Assembly: GCA_003246755.1 (NCBI GenBank)
Contig: QKDC01000080.1
Coordinates: forward strand, 1 to 55,839
Length of the DNA: 55,839 nucleotides
Source: Gemmatimonadota bacterium
Lineage (GTDB): Bacteria; Gemmatimonadota; Gemmatimonadetes; Gemmatimonadales; GWC2-71-9
Direction: 5' to 3'
Positions 33,838 through 42,646 of the stretch are shown piece after piece (position 1 is the stretch's first letter; each line of letters starts with the position of its first letter). Under the pieces are notes generated by a model. That model made no database searches and was not told the DNA's origin. It saw only the letters and a program-made list of their open reading frames with translations. The position numbers were made by a program, and so were the translations under genes.

Positions 33838-35271
33838 TTGATTGGCGAAAAGGATAACGCGATTCGGGTTCTCCTGATGGGAGATCCCGGGCTTCGTCCG
33901 GATGGTCTCGAACGCGGACTCCTCGGAGCGGGTTATGAAGTGGTGGAGGAGTCCGCGGATTCGTTGACGTGGTCCGGGGCTGTCCCAGCCGCCGTGCTCC
34001 TCACATTTCGGGACGAGACCGCGGCCGTATCCATCATGGAACGGCTACGAGATGCTGCTCCCATTGGGATCCCCATCCTCATTCTGCTGGCCTCGGGCGA
34101 CGGGGCGGCACGGACAAGGCTCCTCGACCAGGGAGCCACCGACGTGCTCACGCCTCCACTGGATGTTCAGGAGATCATCGCTCGGATCGCCGCACGGATC
34201 CGGAGCAGCCGTGAGGTAACATCGGCCTTTCGTCTGTCGCGGGAAGCGTCGGAACTGTTCGACGTTCTTCAGGAAGTCTCCTCCGGTCTCCGATCCGAGG
34301 ACACCCTCCACACCCTGGTTTGCCGTCTTGGCGAGGTCTTGGGGCTGGCCCACTCCGCCTGCCTCTTCTGGACACCGAGCCAGAGTGATGCTCGGTTGAT
34401 GGCAGTGCACGAGGATCCGAGGATTCGTGACGTGCCCATCAGCCCCGAGCACTATCCGGAGGCCGTGGAGGCAGTACGGTCGGGGGTGACGGTCTTCATC
34501 AAGGACGTCGCGCGCCACCCGCTGTTTCTGGCGGCCCGTGAACGCGGTCGGGAATCTGGCCTCTATGGTGTCCGATCGGCGGTCGGTATCCCCCTGATGC
34601 GCCATGGCCGGGCCCTCGGGGCGATCGTGCTGCGCTCCCCCCTGCTGACCACGCTTGGTGCCGAGTCGCTGCGTTTCGCCGAGCGGTTGGTACGCGCCAC
34701 GACGCGGGTCCTCGAAACTCAGGAACGACGCGCAGCGATCAGGCTTCGTCAAACCGGCGTGCCGGATGCGCTCGACCCGCTGACGGCGTGTCCTGGTCTC
34801 GACGCACTCGACCGCAGACTCAAGGAGGAGTTTGAACGATCGCGACGCTACGGGCTGACCTTCAGCCTCGTGCTGCTCGACGTCGACGGACTCGCTGCCG
34901 TGAACGAGCGTTTCGGGAACGAAGCCGGAGACAGGGTCCTGGCCGACCTGGGGGCCATCCTCCAGCGTGAAATCCGGGGACCCGATTTCGTGGCGCGATA
35001 CGGGGGAGATGAATTTGCGCTGGTACTGCCCGTCACTTCACTCGAGGGTGCGCGACAGTCCATCATGCGGGTACGCGAGCGCGTGAATCAGCACCCCTTC
35101 GCCGATCTGCCGGCCGGTCAGCAACTCGGTATCAGTGCTGGCCTCATCACCTTCCCGCACCCCGCGGCCGTCCACGCCGAAGATCTGTTCGCGCTCGCCG
35201 AGTCGGCGCTGATCGGCGCCAAGTCCGCCGCCGGGAATGGGATCGGGGTGGGAAGCCAGGCCGCCGCCTAG
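33832..35271 (+). CDS. Diguanylate cyclase: pseudo-receiver, GAF and GGDEF
   Basis: About 479 residues. Residues 5-120 look like a response-regulator receiver (VLLMGDPGL, ILILLASGDG, QGATDVLTPPL), but the phosphoacceptor Asp is replaced (AVLLTFRDE) and the Lys of the KP motif is missing, so it is a pseudo-receiver. A GAF domain (about 155-295) follows, then a GGDEF domain (about 315-475) with intact YGGDEF and an RGPD inhibitory I-site five residues before it. It should make cyclic di-GMP under product feedback. TTG at 33832 has GGAGG seven bases upstream; TTG 33826 would be too close to it. Confidence 0.9.
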   Translation: MHLIGEKDNAIRVLLMGDPGLRPDGLERGLLGAGYEVVEESADSLTWSGAVPAAVLLTFRDETAAVSIMERLRDAAPIGIPILILLASGDGAARTRLLDQGATDVLTPPLDVQEIIARIAARIRSSREVTSAFRLSREASELFDVLQEVSSGLRSEDTLHTLVCRLGEVLGLAHSACLFWTPSQSDARLMAVHEDPRIRDVPISPEHYPEAVEAVRSGVTVFIKDVARHPLFLAARERGRESGLYGVRSAVGIPLMRHGRALGAIVLRSPLLTTLGAESLRFAERLVRATTRVLETQERRAAIRLRQTGVPDALDPLTACPGLDALDRRLKEEFERSRRYGLTFSLVLLDVDGLAAVNERFGNEAGDRVLADLGAILQREIRGPDFVARYGGDEFALVLPVTSLEGARQSIMRVRERVNQHPFADLPAGQQLGISAGLITFPHPAAVHAEDLFALAESALIGAKSAAGNGIGVGSQAAA

Positions 35272-35281
35272 CAGGGAGTCG

Positions 35282-36442
35282 CTACCGTCGCCGCCGGAGC
35301 CAATCGGCGGGGTCGAGGGCGACCTGATTCTCTCCGCGGATTTCGAAGTGCAGGTGTGGGCCGTAGTCTGTATTCGCTCCACCGACCGTCCCGAGCACCG
35401 CCCCCTTTGCCACGCGTTGTCCAACCTGCACAGAGGCACTGGCGAGTTGCATGTAGAGTGAGTAGTAACCGTCGCCGTGGGCCAAGACCACCGTGAGCCC
35501 GTAGGTGCTGAGCCGCTGGACCAACTGAACTTCCCCGGCCTCCACCGAGGTTACCGGGGTCCCCAGGGGTGCACCGATTCCGATCCCATTCCATCGAATC
35601 ACCCCCCCGCTAGGCAGGGTATCACGACCAAACCGATAGAGGATGGCGCCCTCCACAGGCCAATCGAGCCGCCCGATGTCTTCTGTCGTCAGTGTCCCCG
35701 CACCGCGAGGCGTGCCGACGGCCGCTGCCGCACGTCGCTCGAGGGCCGCCAAGAGTTCGTTCAAGCGTGCCTCATCCCGTTCCAGCGACGAGAGCCGTTG
35801 TTCGTTCTGTTGCGTTGTGCGTTGGATCTGCCGAACCCGATTGGCCCGATCGGCGGCCAGGGCCGCGTACCGTCGCATCTCGGCTGCCCGCTCGTCCCGC
35901 CGGCTGTCGAGCTGACTTCGGACGCTGAGCAGCTGTTGCCGCTGGTTCGCGATGCGATCGTTCAGGCGTTCGACATCATCGAGGACCGTCCGGTCTTGCC
36001 GACTCGTGAGATAGAGATACTTGTAGCGGGCGAGCAGGTTCCCGAAGGACTCCGCGGCGAGCAAAACTCTCCAGGTATACAGCGGTCCGCGTTTGTAGAT
36101 GTCGACCAACCTCCGCTGCAGGACCGCGCGACGCTCGGCCAGGTTGTCCTGTGCCAGGGTCAGTTCGGCGGTCGCCCGGTCGAGCTGGCTGCCGAGTCCA
36201 CCCATTTGCCGCTCGATTTCGTTGATCAGCCGGTTGGTGGCATCGCGTTGGCGCTCGATGTTCCGGAGTTCGGAAGAGACGTCCTGGAGTTGCCCCTGGA
36301 GGCGGGCTTGCTGGCGTTGCAGTCCTTCGCGTTCGGCCCGGATTTGTTCGATCCGGCGGCGGCTCTCCTCGAGTTCGGGGTCCTGTGCCGCTGCCGACCC
36401 GGCGAGGGTCAGTCCGAGCAGGGCCAGCCAGACAACCCGCAC
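35282..36442 (-). CDS. EnvC-like murein hydrolase activator, degenerate LytM
   Basis: A 386-residue periplasmic protein. The signal peptide (VVWLALLGLTLAGSAAAQ) is followed by a long coiled coil (about residues 22-235, many Glu, Arg and Gln) and a C-terminal LytM/M23 domain (about 265-380). The LytM zinc site is broken: the usual HxxxD reads NGIGI, YxHL reads YMQL, and only PHLHFEI remains. This matches EnvC, which activates amidases rather than cutting peptidoglycan. GTG at 36442 overlaps the ftsX stop by one base. It completes the ftsE-ftsX-envC set, in which FtsEX drives the coiled-coil activator. Confidence 0.92.
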   Translation of the reverse strand: MRVVWLALLGLTLAGSAAAQDPELEESRRRIEQIRAEREGLQRQQARLQGQLQDVSSELRNIERQRDATNRLINEIERQMGGLGSQLDRATAELTLAQDNLAERRAVLQRRLVDIYKRGPLYTWRVLLAAESFGNLLARYKYLYLTSRQDRTVLDDVERLNDRIANQRQQLLSVRSQLDSRRDERAAEMRRYAALAADRANRVRQIQRTTQQNEQRLSSLERDEARLNELLAALERRAAAAVGTPRGAGTLTTEDIGRLDWPVEGAILYRFGRDTLPSGGVIRWNGIGIGAPLGTPVTSVEAGEVQLVQRLSTYGLTVVLAHGDGYYSLYMQLASASVQVGQRVAKGAVLGTVGGANTDYGPHLHFEIRGENQVALDPADWLRRRR

Positions 36443-37311
36443 TACACCCGCCTCAGGTGCCGTCCCACACTCAGCAGACTCCCGAGGAGGCCGATCAGCA
36501 TCCCGAACAGGAGCATGAGCGCCATGTGACTGGTGTCGAAGAACCGGAGGTCCTGGAGTTGCTCACCGATGCCGGCGCGGAACAGCACGTAGGCTATCCG
36601 ACAGAGCGCGAGCGCGGCTACCCCGCCGAGCGCGCCCTTCATCACCCCCTCGAGGACGAATGGTCCACGAATGAATCCATTGGTGGCTCCGACCAGACGC
36701 ATGATCGCGATTTCTTCGGCGCGCTGAAACACGGTGATGCGGATCGTGACCCCGATGATCGCAACCGCGACGACGGCGAAGGCGAGACCGATGATCAACT
36801 GGACCGCCGTCGCGAGATTGCGGAGCCGATCCAGTCGAACGACCCAATCCTGTCCGAAGCGGACGTCGTCGATGAAGGGGAACCCGCTCAACCGGTCGGC
36901 CACGGCCGCGGCCTGTTCGGAACGGCGGTATCCGGGCTTGAGCCGGATCTCGAAGGAGGCCGGGAGCGGGTTCGTCTGCAATTCGGCATAGGCCTCGCGG
37001 AACTCAACCAGCTCTTCCTTGGCACGCCGAAGCGCCTCGTCCTGGCTGACATAGCGCACGTCGAGGACTTCGGGAAACGCTGCGATGTCCTCGCTCGCGA
37101 GCGCCACGGTTTCTGCGGGAGTCCCGCGCATGAGAAACGCGACGACCTCGACACGCTCTTCAAGGCCGGTCAGGGCCTGGCTGAAGTTGATGGAGACCAA
37201 GCCATAGAGCCCGATGGTGAAGAGGGAAAACGCGATCGCCGCCACGCTGAGAGTCGACAACAGCGGCGCTCGCCGGAAGGACCGCATCGCCTCGCGGGTG
37301 ACGAGACTCAT
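36442..37311 (-). CDS. ftsX: Cell division protein FtsX
   Basis: A 289-residue inner-membrane permease-like protein. One N-terminal helix (about residues 22-42), an extracellular domain (about 43-160, GTPAETVALASEDIAAFPEV) and three C-terminal helices (about 172-195, 215-245, 263-285) form the FtsX layout. Together with FtsE it transmits ATP hydrolysis to periplasmic EnvC rather than transporting a solute. ATG at 37311 overlaps the ftsE stop by four bases. Confidence 0.95.
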   Translation of the reverse strand: MSLVTREAMRSFRRAPLLSTLSVAAIAFSLFTIGLYGLVSINFSQALTGLEERVEVVAFLMRGTPAETVALASEDIAAFPEVLDVRYVSQDEALRRAKEELVEFREAYAELQTNPLPASFEIRLKPGYRRSEQAAAVADRLSGFPFIDDVRFGQDWVVRLDRLRNLATAVQLIIGLAFAVVAVAIIGVTIRITVFQRAEEIAIMRLVGATNGFIRGPFVLEGVMKGALGGVAALALCRIAYVLFRAGIGEQLQDLRFFDTSHMALMLLFGMLIGLLGSLLSVGRHLRRV

Positions 37312-38000
37312 GCGGGGTCCAACTCCTCGACCGAATCATAGGCGCTGTCGTAGACCAGTTCGCCTTGTTTGAGCTCGACGGTCCGGTACTCGTGGCGCCG
37401 CACCAAGTCGAGGTTGTGCGTGGCCATGATGACCGACGTTCCCCCGGCATGGATGTGCCGCAGCAACTTGAAAACACTCCGTGCGGCCCGCTCGTCGAGA
37501 TTCCCCGTCGGTTCGTCCGCGAGGAAGATGGGTGGGTCGTTGACCAGCGCCCGCGCGATCGCCACGCGTTGTTGTTCACCACCCGACAACTGTTGGGGAA
37601 AGGCACGGGCCTTGGAGGCGAGGCCAACCTGCGTGAGCACCCGCATCACCTTGCCCGGGATGGTGTCGGTTCGGGCGCCGGTGACTTCGAGTGCGAAGGC
37701 CACATTCTCGGCGGCGGTCCGATTCTCCAACAACCGGAAATCCTGGAACACGATACCCAGCTTCCGCCGGAGCCGCGGGACGTCCTTGCTCTTCAATTGC
37801 TGTAGGCGCAGGCCTGAAATCCGGACCTCTCCTTCGGTCGGTGTTTCGTGCGCCGAAATGAGCGAGAGAATGGTCGATTTTCCGGCCCCCGAGTGACCCG
37901 TCAGGAACAGAAACTCGCTCTTTTTCACCTGAAACGAGATGTCCTTGAGCGCTTCCGTACCGTTGTCAAAGCGCTTGGTGACGTTGGAAAAGCGGATCAC
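37308..38000 (-). CDS. ftsE: Cell division ATP-binding protein FtsE
   Basis: A 230-residue ABC ATPase. Walker A GHSGAGKST (near residue 36), signature LSGGEQQRVAIARAL (near 138) and Walker B IFLADEPTGNLDE are intact, followed by the ATHNLDLV H-loop. VTKRFDNGTEALKDISFQ is the standard FtsE start. The start codon is GTG, overlapping the stop of the upstream Cys/Met PLP enzyme by four bases. It powers FtsX/EnvC at the septum. Confidence 0.96.
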   Translation of the reverse strand: MIRFSNVTKRFDNGTEALKDISFQVKKSEFLFLTGHSGAGKSTILSLISAHETPTEGEVRISGLRLQQLKSKDVPRLRRKLGIVFQDFRLLENRTAAENVAFALEVTGARTDTIPGKVMRVLTQVGLASKARAFPQQLSGGEQQRVAIARALVNDPPIFLADEPTGNLDERAARSVFKLLRHIHAGGTSVIMATHNLDLVRRHEYRTVELKQGELVYDSAYDSVEELDPA

Positions 38001-39181
38001 AGGGCGTTCAAGGCCTGATCGAGGTCCGCGACGAGATCATCGGGATCCTCGATGCCACAAGAGACTCTGATGAACCCGTCGGGGATCCCCTGGTCCGCCC
38101 GTTCGGCGGCGGTGAGGTGGCGGTGCGACGTGAGCCTTGGTTCGGAGACCAAGCTCTCCACGCCGGCGAGGCTGGGAGCGTGCATGAAGACCTTGAGCCG
38201 GCGAAGTACCTTCTCGGCCGCCTCGGGGCCGTCGAGCTGGATCCCCACCATTCCGCCGAAGTCGTCCAGCAGATCTTTCGCGATCGCATGATCCGGGTGG
38301 CCCGGAAGACCGGGGTAATGCACGGCCTGAACGCGCGGGTGGGCGTCCGCCCAACGAGCCACGGTCATGCCGTTCGTGTTGTGGCGCTCCATCCGGATGG
38401 CCAACGTCTTGAGGCCTCGGTTCAGCAGCCACGCGGCGTGGGGGTCGAGCGCCGGCCCGTAGAGTCGTAACAACCGGATCACCTCTTCGACGACCGAGGC
38501 GGATCCCGCGACCGCTCCGGCGATCACATCGGAGTGACCGTTGAGGTATTTGGTCGCACTGGTGATCACGACGTCCGCACCGTGTTCCAGGGGCCGGAGG
38601 TTGATCGGACTGGCGAAGGTGGCGTCGACGATGAGGGCGACCCCCGTTTCCTTGGCCAATTTGGCAACCAGTCCCAGGTCGAGAACGCGCATCACCGGGT
38701 TGGTTGGGGTCTCGATGAAGATGCCTCGCGTCGTCTTGCGGAGGAGACGGCGCCATTGGCGTGGCTGGGCGGGGTCGGCGTAACTGACCGCGATGCCCAG
38801 GCGGGCGAACTCCTCATCGAAGAGCTTTTGAGTGCCACCGTAGATCCACTTGCTGGCGATCAGATGATCTCCCGGCCGGAGAATCGCCAGGTGCGCCAAG
38901 GCGGTTGCCGCCATGCCGCTTCCGAGGAAGACCGCATCCTCGGCACCTTCGAGTAGCGCGTACTTCCTCGCGAGGTCGAGTTGAGTGGGGTTGTTGCCGT
39001 AGCGTGTGTAGAGAACTTCTTCCTCACCTCCGACGGGGTTGACGAAGGTGGAGGACTGGACCACCGGGGCGACCACGGGAGACCAGTCGGGTTTCGTCGT
39101 GGGCCGGCCATGCACGCTGACCGTCGAGAGGCCTGGACGGCTCGCGGGTGGGGGGGGGTCGCCGAGTGGGGGAGGTTTCAC
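37997..39181 (-). CDS. Cys/Met metabolism PLP-dependent enzyme (cystathionine gamma-synthase/lyase family)
   Basis: A 394-residue fold-type I PLP enzyme. SRPGLSTVSVHG opens the domain. YTRYGNNPTQ, GSGMAATALAHLA, IETPTNPVMRVLDL and the PLP-lysine region VITSATKYLNGHSDVIAG are all present, as is the C-terminal SLGG-like APSLAGVESLVSEP. It could be MetB, MetC, MGL or CGL; the motif set does not separate them. GTG at 39181 overlaps the STAS gene stop by four bases. A nine-base C run on the coding strand (39158-39150) lies about eight codons into the gene, in a Pro stretch. Confidence 0.9.
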   Translation of the reverse strand: MKPPPLGDPPPPASRPGLSTVSVHGRPTTKPDWSPVVAPVVQSSTFVNPVGGEEEVLYTRYGNNPTQLDLARKYALLEGAEDAVFLGSGMAATALAHLAILRPGDHLIASKWIYGGTQKLFDEEFARLGIAVSYADPAQPRQWRRLLRKTTRGIFIETPTNPVMRVLDLGLVAKLAKETGVALIVDATFASPINLRPLEHGADVVITSATKYLNGHSDVIAGAVAGSASVVEEVIRLLRLYGPALDPHAAWLLNRGLKTLAIRMERHNTNGMTVARWADAHPRVQAVHYPGLPGHPDHAIAKDLLDDFGGMVGIQLDGPEAAEKVLRRLKVFMHAPSLAGVESLVSEPRLTSHRHLTAAERADQGIPDGFIRVSCGIEDPDDLVADLDQALNAL

Positions 39182-39711
39182 TGGAGCGGGAGCGGCGAGA
39201 AGGTCCCATTCGCTGCGAGAATGAGCCTGCGCAACGCAAGGGTCTGCAGGGCATCGGCGGCACGCTCCACCGACCACTCCAGCCACTCGGCGAGCCGGGC
39301 CGCGCTTCCTGAACCACAGGCATGGACGGCCTCGAAGGCGGAAATCAGGTCAGGCGTCGAACGTCCGAGGACCTGCCGCCCACCCGTGCGAGGCACGATG
39401 GCTATCGCGAGGTCCTGGTTGGTCAGCACGTGATCGATGGCCTCGGCTTGTGTCTCGTCGACACCATGGAGGACGACATAGTGCTCCCCCTCGATGACCA
39501 GCAGCAGTTTCGCGACCACTTCATCGGCACAGGAGAAGTCCAGCACCCCCACCTCCTCGAAGTCGAGGAGGGTCGTTGGGCAGGGCGTATCCGCGATCGC
39601 ACGCTCGATGTGCGATCGAATGGCAGCGCCCGTCGTCCTCGTGACGAGATCCCTCGATGGAGTGGCGAGCGTGGTGCGGAGGAGATCATCTACCCGAATC
39701 TTGAGGATCAT
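39178..39711 (-). CDS. STAS-like (DUF4325-type) protein with predicted winged helix
   Basis: 177 residues. Residues about 20-115 look like a STAS-like domain: TLLDFEEVGVLDFSCADEVVAKLL (47-70) is the diagnostic strand and helix, and Ser60 is a possible phosphoacceptor. Residues about 132-175 (SAARLAEWLEWSVERAADAL, then LRRLILAANGTFSPL) resemble the winged helix found at the end of DprA or in small regulators. That would make it a STAS protein with a DNA-binding output; this part is inference. ATG at 39711 overlaps the stop of the HATPase gene, its likely kinase partner. Confidence 0.68.
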   Translation of the reverse strand: MILKIRVDDLLRTTLATPSRDLVTRTTGAAIRSHIERAIADTPCPTTLLDFEEVGVLDFSCADEVVAKLLLVIEGEHYVVLHGVDETQAEAIDHVLTNQDLAIAIVPRTGGRQVLGRSTPDLISAFEAVHACGSGSAARLAEWLEWSVERAADALQTLALRRLILAANGTFSPLPLQ

Positions 39712-40607
39712 GTGGGTAGCACCTCAGTAGAAGGAATCACGATCTGTACCTGTGCCCCCGGAAAGAAGGGGAGTGCGTCCTGGAGGGGTGGGCCACTGTC
39801 CTCCGCCGGCAGGATGGCCACCCGAGCGGTACCACTCCGAATGGACAGCCACCCGTTCAACTTGAGGATGAATCGTTTGATCGCCGCCAGTCCCTGCCCT
39901 CGTCCCGGTTGGGGAAATCGACTCACGCTGTGAAACAGAGCATCCTCCAGCGCGGCCTTGTCTCCCCAACGATCTCCGTGGTGCCGGGCCTGCGTGGGTT
40001 CCAGGGACGCCCGAAAGCCGATGCCAGAATCGCACACGGCGATCACCACCACTCGGCGGTTCAAGCGCTCTTTCCAGTTGAAAGCGTGCACGGCGACCCA
40101 GCCGGGCCCGCCGGCGTGCTCCACCACATTCTGACAGGCCTCGGAGAGCGACATGGAAAAGCGCATCGAGGTCTGCGCCTCGAGGTGGAGTTCACTCGTG
40201 AGGATCCGTCCGGCACTCTCCTGGATACCTCCCACGACTTGATGAACGTCTTCCGACTGGCGAATCGGTGTCACCGGGAGCAGCACGTCCGAACTTCCCA
40301 CCGGCGCCCGTCGGGGGACCTTGCCGTGGAGTTCGAAAAACTCCGCAGCGTGGTGGAAAAACCCGGCCTTGGCCCAATAGCTGCTCACGGCCTGATCGTC
40401 CGGTACCCTGAGTCGAGGGGTCTCGGCACCCCGTTCCCGGAGGGCCTGCCCCGCCGCGAGCATGGCGGTGAACCCGTACGGTGAGGCCCAACGGGTGGCG
40501 TGGGCATCAAAGAGGAGCTTGCCCTCCGGGGGCCAGGGCTGAAGTCCTGCTGCGACTGCATCGAGACCCTTCTCGTCAAAATAGCGAGGAATGGTGACCA
40601 CGCGCAT
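39708..40607 (-). CDS. ATP-binding protein: STAS-like N terminus and HATPase_c (anti-sigma kinase-like)
   Basis: 299 residues. The N-terminal part (about 1-95, KLLFDAHATRWASPYGFTAML) is STAS-like. Residues about 145-265 are a GHKL ATPase with N-box SEACQNVVEHA (Glu156, Asn160), G1 CDSGIGF (193-198) and G2 GRGQGL (235-240). No phosphoacceptor histidine domain or membrane segment is present, so it resembles RsbW/SpoIIAB-type serine kinases. It starts at ATG 40607, sharing one base with the pfkB stop (TGATG), and overlaps the STAS gene behind it. Likely role: partner switching with that STAS protein. Confidence 0.82.
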   Translation of the reverse strand: MRVVTIPRYFDEKGLDAVAAGLQPWPPEGKLLFDAHATRWASPYGFTAMLAAGQALRERGAETPRLRVPDDQAVSSYWAKAGFFHHAAEFFELHGKVPRRAPVGSSDVLLPVTPIRQSEDVHQVVGGIQESAGRILTSELHLEAQTSMRFSMSLSEACQNVVEHAGGPGWVAVHAFNWKERLNRRVVVIAVCDSGIGFRASLEPTQARHHGDRWGDKAALEDALFHSVSRFPQPGRGQGLAAIKRFILKLNGWLSIRSGTARVAILPAEDSGPPLQDALPFFPGAQVQIVIPSTEVLPT

Positions 40608-41569
40608 CAGATTGCTCCAACCAGATTGCCGCGGAGGAAGTCCGCCAGTCCAGTAGCCCCACGAAATGTGGAATTCTGACCGGCAAACCGAACGGCCGTT
40701 CGGGCCGCTGTCGCATGGTCGTCACCGGCGAGCAGTCGTGCAAACGCAACCGCGCCGAAGACATCGCCACAGCCGGTCGGATCGATGGCATCGACCTGAT
40801 GCGCTGCAAGGCGTTCGGTCCGTACCGCGGTGCCCCCTTCGGCCTCGCGACTCCCACCGAGATCGGAGAGCTTGGTGAACCCAGGCGCCGCCACGTAGAT
40901 CACCCCGCGAGGCCCGACGGTCACGATCAGGAGCCGGACTCCGGCTGCCAGCGCTTGTACCGAGGCCGCCAGGGGATCGTTGGCGAGTTGCTGCATCTCC
41001 TCCTCGTTCATTTGCACGATGTCGAAGCAACTGAACCACGACGGTGCGTTCGGAAGGGCTTGGGGTGTCCGGATCCCATCTTGCTGCATGCCGAGCATGA
41101 GGCTGTGGAGGTCGGCGTAGATCGGTCCGTGAAAGCCGTGGCGGAGCGCCTGCGCGGTTCCCAACTCCAACTCGAACCCCGAGATGAAGTTGACATAGAT
41201 CGCGTCCAGATCACGGACCATCGGTCCCACTTCGTCCCAAGTCCACGCGGGTACTCCGCCAGACATCCGCTCGCAGCGCCGTTCGGAGGTGCGGTAGTGG
41301 AGGACCACTCGGTTGTTGGGGCCGGGGACTTCGACGCAGCGCCCCCCAGACACCAGTCTCCGAAGGCTCTTGAGGAACTGTCCTGCTTCGGAAGCCAGAT
41401 CACTCCCGACTTTGATCAGCGGGACGATTTCCCACTCCGGGGAAAGGGCGGCGTCCAACCCTGCCAGCGCGTAAGCGATCCCACCCCACTCTTCCACGGG
41501 GGGCGCAGCAGGATCTCGTCCATGGATCACATCCCACACCAACGACCCGAGGACCCCGACCTTAGGCAC
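40607..41569 (-). CDS. PfkB family carbohydrate/nucleoside kinase
   Basis: A 320-residue ribokinase-fold enzyme. VGVLGSLVWDVIHGRD begins the fold, EEWGGIAYALAGLDAAL is the substrate loop, LIVTVGPRGVIYVA is near the C-terminal sheet, and DPTGCGDVFGAVAFA carries the catalytic Asp of the PfkB signature (usually DTTGAGD, here with Cys). The sugar or nucleoside cannot be read. GTG at 41569 is preferred: it overlaps the ROK stop by eight bases, has AGGGA upstream and gives the normal N terminus, whereas a frame open to 41752 lies inside the ROK gene. Confidence 0.88.
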   Translation of the reverse strand: MPKVGVLGSLVWDVIHGRDPAAPPVEEWGGIAYALAGLDAALSPEWEIVPLIKVGSDLASEAGQFLKSLRRLVSGGRCVEVPGPNNRVVLHYRTSERRCERMSGGVPAWTWDEVGPMVRDLDAIYVNFISGFELELGTAQALRHGFHGPIYADLHSLMLGMQQDGIRTPQALPNAPSWFSCFDIVQMNEEEMQQLANDPLAASVQALAAGVRLLIVTVGPRGVIYVAAPGFTKLSDLGGSREAEGGTAVRTERLAAHQVDAIDPTGCGDVFGAVAFARLLAGDDHATAARTAVRFAGQNSTFRGATGLADFLRGNLVGAI

Positions 41570-42572
41570 GCGGCATTCCCTGCGCCGGAATGCCGATCTT
41601 GCCTGCATCCCGCAACTGGAGAAACGAGGCCGCCGCACCGTAGACCCCGGCTGTCCCAGGAAGCTCTCCGGCAACGATCCGGCAGGCGGCCACGGCGGGC
41701 TTGAACGCCCTGCGCGCGACTTCCTGCCGGAGTGGGGCGAAGAGTCGTTCACCCGCGCGCGTCACTCCGCCGCAAACGACCACGACTTCCGGGTTGAAGA
41801 TGTTTACGAAGTTGGCGATGCCCGTACCGAGGTACCGCGCGGTATCCCGCACGACTTCCAACGCAACATTGTCCCCGGCCTGCGCGGCCTGGTAGACGAT
41901 TTCCGCGGTAATCCGAGCGGTGTCTCCTCCGGCGTGCTCGAGCATGACGCTCGGTTCTCCCACCTCGATCGCTTCGACCGCTCGAAGCGCGATCGCGGGT
42001 CCAGAGGCGTAGGCTTCGAGACAGCCGTAGTTGCCGCACTTGCACTTGCGACCCTGAAGGTCGAGTGAAGTGTGGCCCAGCTCGCCGGCACAATCGCTCG
42101 CACCATGATACAGCGCACCGTTGGTGATCACCCCTCCACCGATACCCGTGCCGATGGTCACACCCAGGGCATGTTGAGCACCCCGGGCGGCGCCCTGCCA
42201 CCACTCCCCCAGGATGGCGCAGTTGGCATCGTTGTCGAGGGTCGCGGGATACCCCAGTGCGTCGGCCATCCGCTGTCGGAGTGGCAGGTCGACCCAGGCG
42301 AGATTTGGCGTGAGAAACACCACGCCGCTCGAGGTGTCGAGTGGGCCCGGTGCTCCAATACCGACGCCAATGACTTCGGCCTCGGGCTGTTTCGACAGGG
42401 TTTCCTCAATGACCGTGTTGGCGATGATGGTGAGCCGCGCGAGGACGCTGTCGGGTCCCTCCTCCGAGCGCGTGGGCTGGCTCAGCACGGTCCCCAGACC
42501 TGAGCCGTCTTCCCGCACGGCCCCGACGACGAGATTGGTACCCCCTATGTCGATCCCGATCACGTAGCGCAC
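41562..42572 (-). CDS. ROK family sugar kinase (glucokinase-like)
   Basis: A 336-residue kinase. The ATP-binding DIGGTNLVVGAV (residues 8-19), GIGAPGPLDTSSG, sugar-binding NDANCAILGEWWQGAA, IGTGIGGGVI and the zinc motif KCKCGNYGCLEAYASG (CxCGxxGCxE) are complete. No N-terminal winged helix is present, so it is an enzyme rather than a NagC-type regulator. GTG at 42572 has AGGAGGGGG about nine bases upstream. It is the first gene of the chain that continues through PfkB to EnvC. Glucose or N-acetylated sugars are the usual substrates. Confidence 0.92.
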   Translation of the reverse strand: MRYVIGIDIGGTNLVVGAVREDGSGLGTVLSQPTRSEEGPDSVLARLTIIANTVIEETLSKQPEAEVIGVGIGAPGPLDTSSGVVFLTPNLAWVDLPLRQRMADALGYPATLDNDANCAILGEWWQGAARGAQHALGVTIGTGIGGGVITNGALYHGASDCAGELGHTSLDLQGRKCKCGNYGCLEAYASGPAIALRAVEAIEVGEPSVMLEHAGGDTARITAEIVYQAAQAGDNVALEVVRDTARYLGTGIANFVNIFNPEVVVVCGGVTRAGERLFAPLRQEVARRAFKPAVAACRIVAGELPGTAGVYGAAASFLQLRDAGKIGIPAQGMPRA

Positions 42573-42646
42573 TCGGTGGTCCCCCTCCTGTGGTCCCGCA
42601 TCTCATGCCTGACGGCTCACTCTGGTGGGCCCGTCTCCCGAAGATG

